Shown: positions 6,190 through 7,293 of the stretch, one piece after another | Layout: every line of letters begins with the position of its first letter | How positions within the stretch are numbered: the first letter of the stretch is position 1 | DNA from: Spirosoma sp. | Lineage (GTDB): Bacteria; Bacteroidota; Bacteroidia; Cytophagales; Spirosomataceae | NCBI GenBank assembly: GCA_025351545.1 | Contig: JANXVQ010000248.1 | Coordinates: 1 to 7,293 of the forward strand | DNA length: 7,293 bases | Direction: 5' to 3' | Translations under genes and position numbers: made by a program | Notes under the pieces: model-generated | The model's input: the letters and a program-made list of their open reading frames with translations, nothing else | Told to the model about the DNA's origin: nothing | The model's database searches: none

Positions 6190-6217
6190 CTTTGGGAAGA
6201 GCTGAGAAAGCCCAAAG
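6190..6217 (-). other. Short stem-loop 3' of the Nudix regulator gene
   Basis: CTTTGGG (6190-6196) and CCCAAAG (6211-6217) form a 7-bp stem with a 14-base loop, 26 bases after the regulator's stop. No T run follows on the minus strand, so termination would be weak. This leaves room for partial read-through from the regulator gene into xylA. Confidence 0.4.
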
Positions 6218-6243
6218 TTGAGTGATAATCAGGGTTTCAGGCC

Positions 6244-6945
6244 CTAAGGAATCGCTTCTGAATTTGGGATGAAATTGAGGAAAGAGGACGTAAGCTGTTG
6301 GTATTTAATGGAATCGACCTGATAGTAGTAAGCCCCTTTTCTGGAGAATCCTTTCTGTTTCTCGTCTAATTTGATAAGCAGATTCGTAGACAGGATTTTT
6401 CGACTAAAGTTTCGCTTATCAAAGTCGGTGTTGTAGATGGCATCGTACAACTTCTTGAGCTGGGGGAGGGTGAACTTCTCAGGCAGTAATTCAAAGCCGA
6501 TAGGGTGCTGGGCGGCTTTATAGCGTAGCCGTTTGATGGCCAGGTCCACCATATCGCCGTGGTCGAACAGCAAAGGCGGAAGGTCATAAATGGAAAACCA
6601 GCGAGCCTGAAACTGCTCGGAAATCGTTGACTCATAATCTGCTATCTTGACCAGCGAAAAATAGGCTACCGAAATTGTTCGGACAATGGGATCTCGATGG
6701 GGCTCACCAAACGCATATAACTGTTCCAGATATACATTGGTCAATCCAGTCAGGTCAAACAGAATCCGGGCGGCAGCCTGCTCCAGACTTTCGTCGGGTT
6801 GAAGCCACCCGCCCATCAATGACCAGGTCTCCTCCTCAACCCCTCGTTTAACCAGCAACACTTTTAAACGCTCCCCGTCGAAACCAAAAATGATGGAATC
6901 CAAGGCCAGCAAATATGGATGCTGTTGTTTGTACTGTTCAACCAT
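6244..6945 (-). CDS. Nudix-domain winged-helix regulator, probable xylose regulator (NrtR/AraR type)
   Basis: A 233-residue cytoplasmic transcription factor. Residues about 10-140 are a Nudix fold. The Nudix box at 46-68 keeps G46, E52, R60 and G67, but the catalytic EExxEE-type positions read RILFDLTGL, so hydrolysis is probably lost and the domain acts as a ligand sensor. Residues about 150-212 are the C-terminal winged helix typical of this family: LLPEKFTLPQLKKLYDAI, DKRNFSRKIL and KGFSRKGAYYYQV. Relatives include NrtR (NAD control) and AraR of Bacteroides (arabinose control). Being next to xylA with tandem dyads between suggests a xylose or xylulose-derivative sensor; that is inference. 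ATG 6945 is preferred to a TTG two codons upstream. No strong promoter is seen for it. It probably regulates xylA and perhaps itself. Confidence 0.85.
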   Translation of the reverse strand: MVEQYKQQHPYLLALDSIIFGFDGERLKVLLVKRGVEEETWSLMGGWLQPDESLEQAAARILFDLTGLTNVYLEQLYAFGEPHRDPIVRTISVAYFSLVKIADYESTISEQFQARWFSIYDLPPLLFDHGDMVDLAIKRLRYKAAQHPIGFELLPEKFTLPQLKKLYDAIYNTDFDKRNFSRKILSTNLLIKLDEKQKGFSRKGAYYYQVDSIKYQQLTSSFLNFIPNSEAIP

Positions 6946-6986
6946 TGACAATTGCCTGCGAAATACGATAGTAAAATCGTCTGCAA

Positions 6987-7025
6987 GCTACGTAATTCAG
7001 GTTCTTACTCCGTCACTTACGTAGC
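6987..7025. promoter_or_regulatory. Inverted repeat upstream of the Nudix regulator gene
   Basis: GCTACGTAA (6987-6995) and TTACGTAGC (7017-7025) are perfect 9-bp inverted repeats with a 21-base spacer, 42-80 bases upstream of the regulator's ATG. They could be a pair of protein half-sites or an RNA or DNA hairpin. The sequence differs from the TGTnAAA dyads near xylA, so binding by the same regulator is not supported. The role is unknown. Confidence 0.45.
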
Positions 7026-7072
7026 CCATTTTCGCCAACCAATCTGCATGTTTAGCAGCAATGCGAATAATG

Positions 7073-7091
7073 TGTCTGGTTCAAACCCGAT
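7073..7091. repeat. Decayed REP-like copy
   Basis: TGTCTGGTTCAAACCCGAT matches the left arm of the REP-like unit at 1-21 when a 2-base gap (TC missing from the loop) and two mismatches are allowed. The stem is partly preserved (GGTT/AACC). It appears to be a degenerate single copy of the same family. Confidence 0.5.
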
Positions 7092-7110
7092 TCCGGCAAT
7101 AATTAATCAC

Positions 7111-7226
7111 GCAGATTTATTAACCACAGAGGCACAAAGAACACAGAGACCTAAATGGCTAAAAATAAACAATTTAGATCTCTGTGTTCTTTGTGCCTCT
7201 GTGGTTAAAAACTAAACTAAATCTGC
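7111..7226. repeat. 116-bp nested palindromic element (CACAGAG type)
   Basis: The inner arms 7120-7156 and 7172-7208 are complementary over 37 bases with one mismatch (7150/7178) around a 15-base loop. Outer arms GCAGATTTA (7111-7119) and TAAATCTGC (7218-7226) enclose them, with 9 unpaired bases on the right. The inner arms contain the ACCACAGAGGCAC and AACACAGAG strings. From memory, similar CACAGAG palindromes recur between genes in many bacteria, but their mobility is not established here. No transposase or long reading frame is inside. It has the size and form of a non-autonomous palindromic (MITE/REP-like) element. Confidence 0.8.
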
Positions 7227-7255
7227 CCGGTTACTTAACTAACTAGGCAGATTTA
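7218..7255. repeat. Second hairpin sharing an arm with the 116-bp element
   Basis: TAAATCTGCC (7218-7227) and GGCAGATTTA (7246-7255) form a perfect 10-bp stem. The 18-base loop contains a near-palindrome, GTTACTTAACTAAC (7230-7243). The left arm of this stem is also the right outer arm of the 116-bp palindrome, so the two structures exclude each other. GCAGATTTATTAA occurs at 7111-7123 and again at 7247-7259 as a direct repeat. Confidence 0.65.
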
Positions 7256-7293
7256 TTAAGTATTATCGTGGCATCTCTGCCCGTTTTGAATAC

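Larger units (their letters stand above)
6946..7293. other. Gene-free stretch at the right end
   Basis: No credible gene is seen over these 348 bases. The only open frame of note runs through the CACAGAG palindrome, has no family resemblance, and is explained by the repeat. The region holds the upstream sequence of the Nudix regulator, one inverted repeat (6987-7025), a decayed REP copy, and the nested palindromes. A neighbouring gene may begin beyond 7293; GTTTTG at 7282-7287 could be part of its promoter, but this cannot be judged here. Confidence 0.7.

Noticed and set aside
6952..7215. 87-codon rightward open frame at the right end
   Set aside because: It runs through the CACAGAG palindrome, starts with no promoter or ribosome site, and its product has no family resemblance; the translation of the repeat explains it.
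1..7293. tRNA, rRNA, integrase, phage, toxin-antitoxin or defence genes
   Set aside because: No sequence with these signatures was found on either strand; all long frames are accounted for by metabolic, secreted or regulatory genes.

Overview
The window looks like a chromosomal stretch from a Bacteroidota bacterium, most likely a Cytophagales/Spirosoma-like one. The supporting signs are a protein with a type IX secretion C-terminal sorting domain, a long Bacteroidota-type PurM, a DUF481 outer-membrane protein, Nudix-type sugar regulation, few recognisable Shine-Dalgarno sequences, and TAnnTTTG (-7) promoter boxes. The lineage is inferred from family resemblance, not from a search.

Layout, left to right. 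Positions 1-61 hold two REP-like hairpins in inverted orientation. A leftward gene (124-984) encodes a signal-peptide-bearing DUF481 beta-barrel protein and ends in a strong intrinsic terminator. A divergent promoter region with a perfect TGACCG/CGGTCA dyad separates it from a rightward Gfo/Idh/MocA oxidoreductase (1092-2087). An intergenic hairpin (2091-2160) then leads into a Bacteroidota promoter placed so close to the ATG of purM (2184-3392) that the mRNA may be leaderless. A secreted T9SS-cargo protein (3457-4557) follows, with a hairpin covering its start codon. A bidirectional terminator (about 4656-4700) closes this rightward block and faces the leftward block.

The leftward block is a small xylose locus: a Nudix-plus-winged-helix regulator (6945 down to 6244) upstream of xylose isomerase xylA (6074 down to 4743). 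The gap between them carries two similar dyads (TGTnAAAnnGACA) 26 bp apart, which I propose as operators for the regulator. The regulator's Nudix box has lost the catalytic glutamates, as expected of a ligand sensor. Sugar permease and xylulokinase genes are not in the window.

The last 340 bases hold no credible gene. They contain a 9-bp inverted repeat upstream of the regulator, a decayed copy of the REP sequence seen at position 1, and a 116-bp nested palindrome of the CACAGAG type. A 13-bp direct repeat starts at the left end of that palindrome and recurs beyond its right end, and the palindrome's right arm has two alternative pairing partners.

I see no phage, toxin, defence or CRISPR system. 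The core genes are ordinary. The interesting material is regulatory and repetitive: the tandem operator candidates, the leaderless purM promoter, an 11-residue in-frame insertion in the oxidoreductase, and the terminal palindromes.
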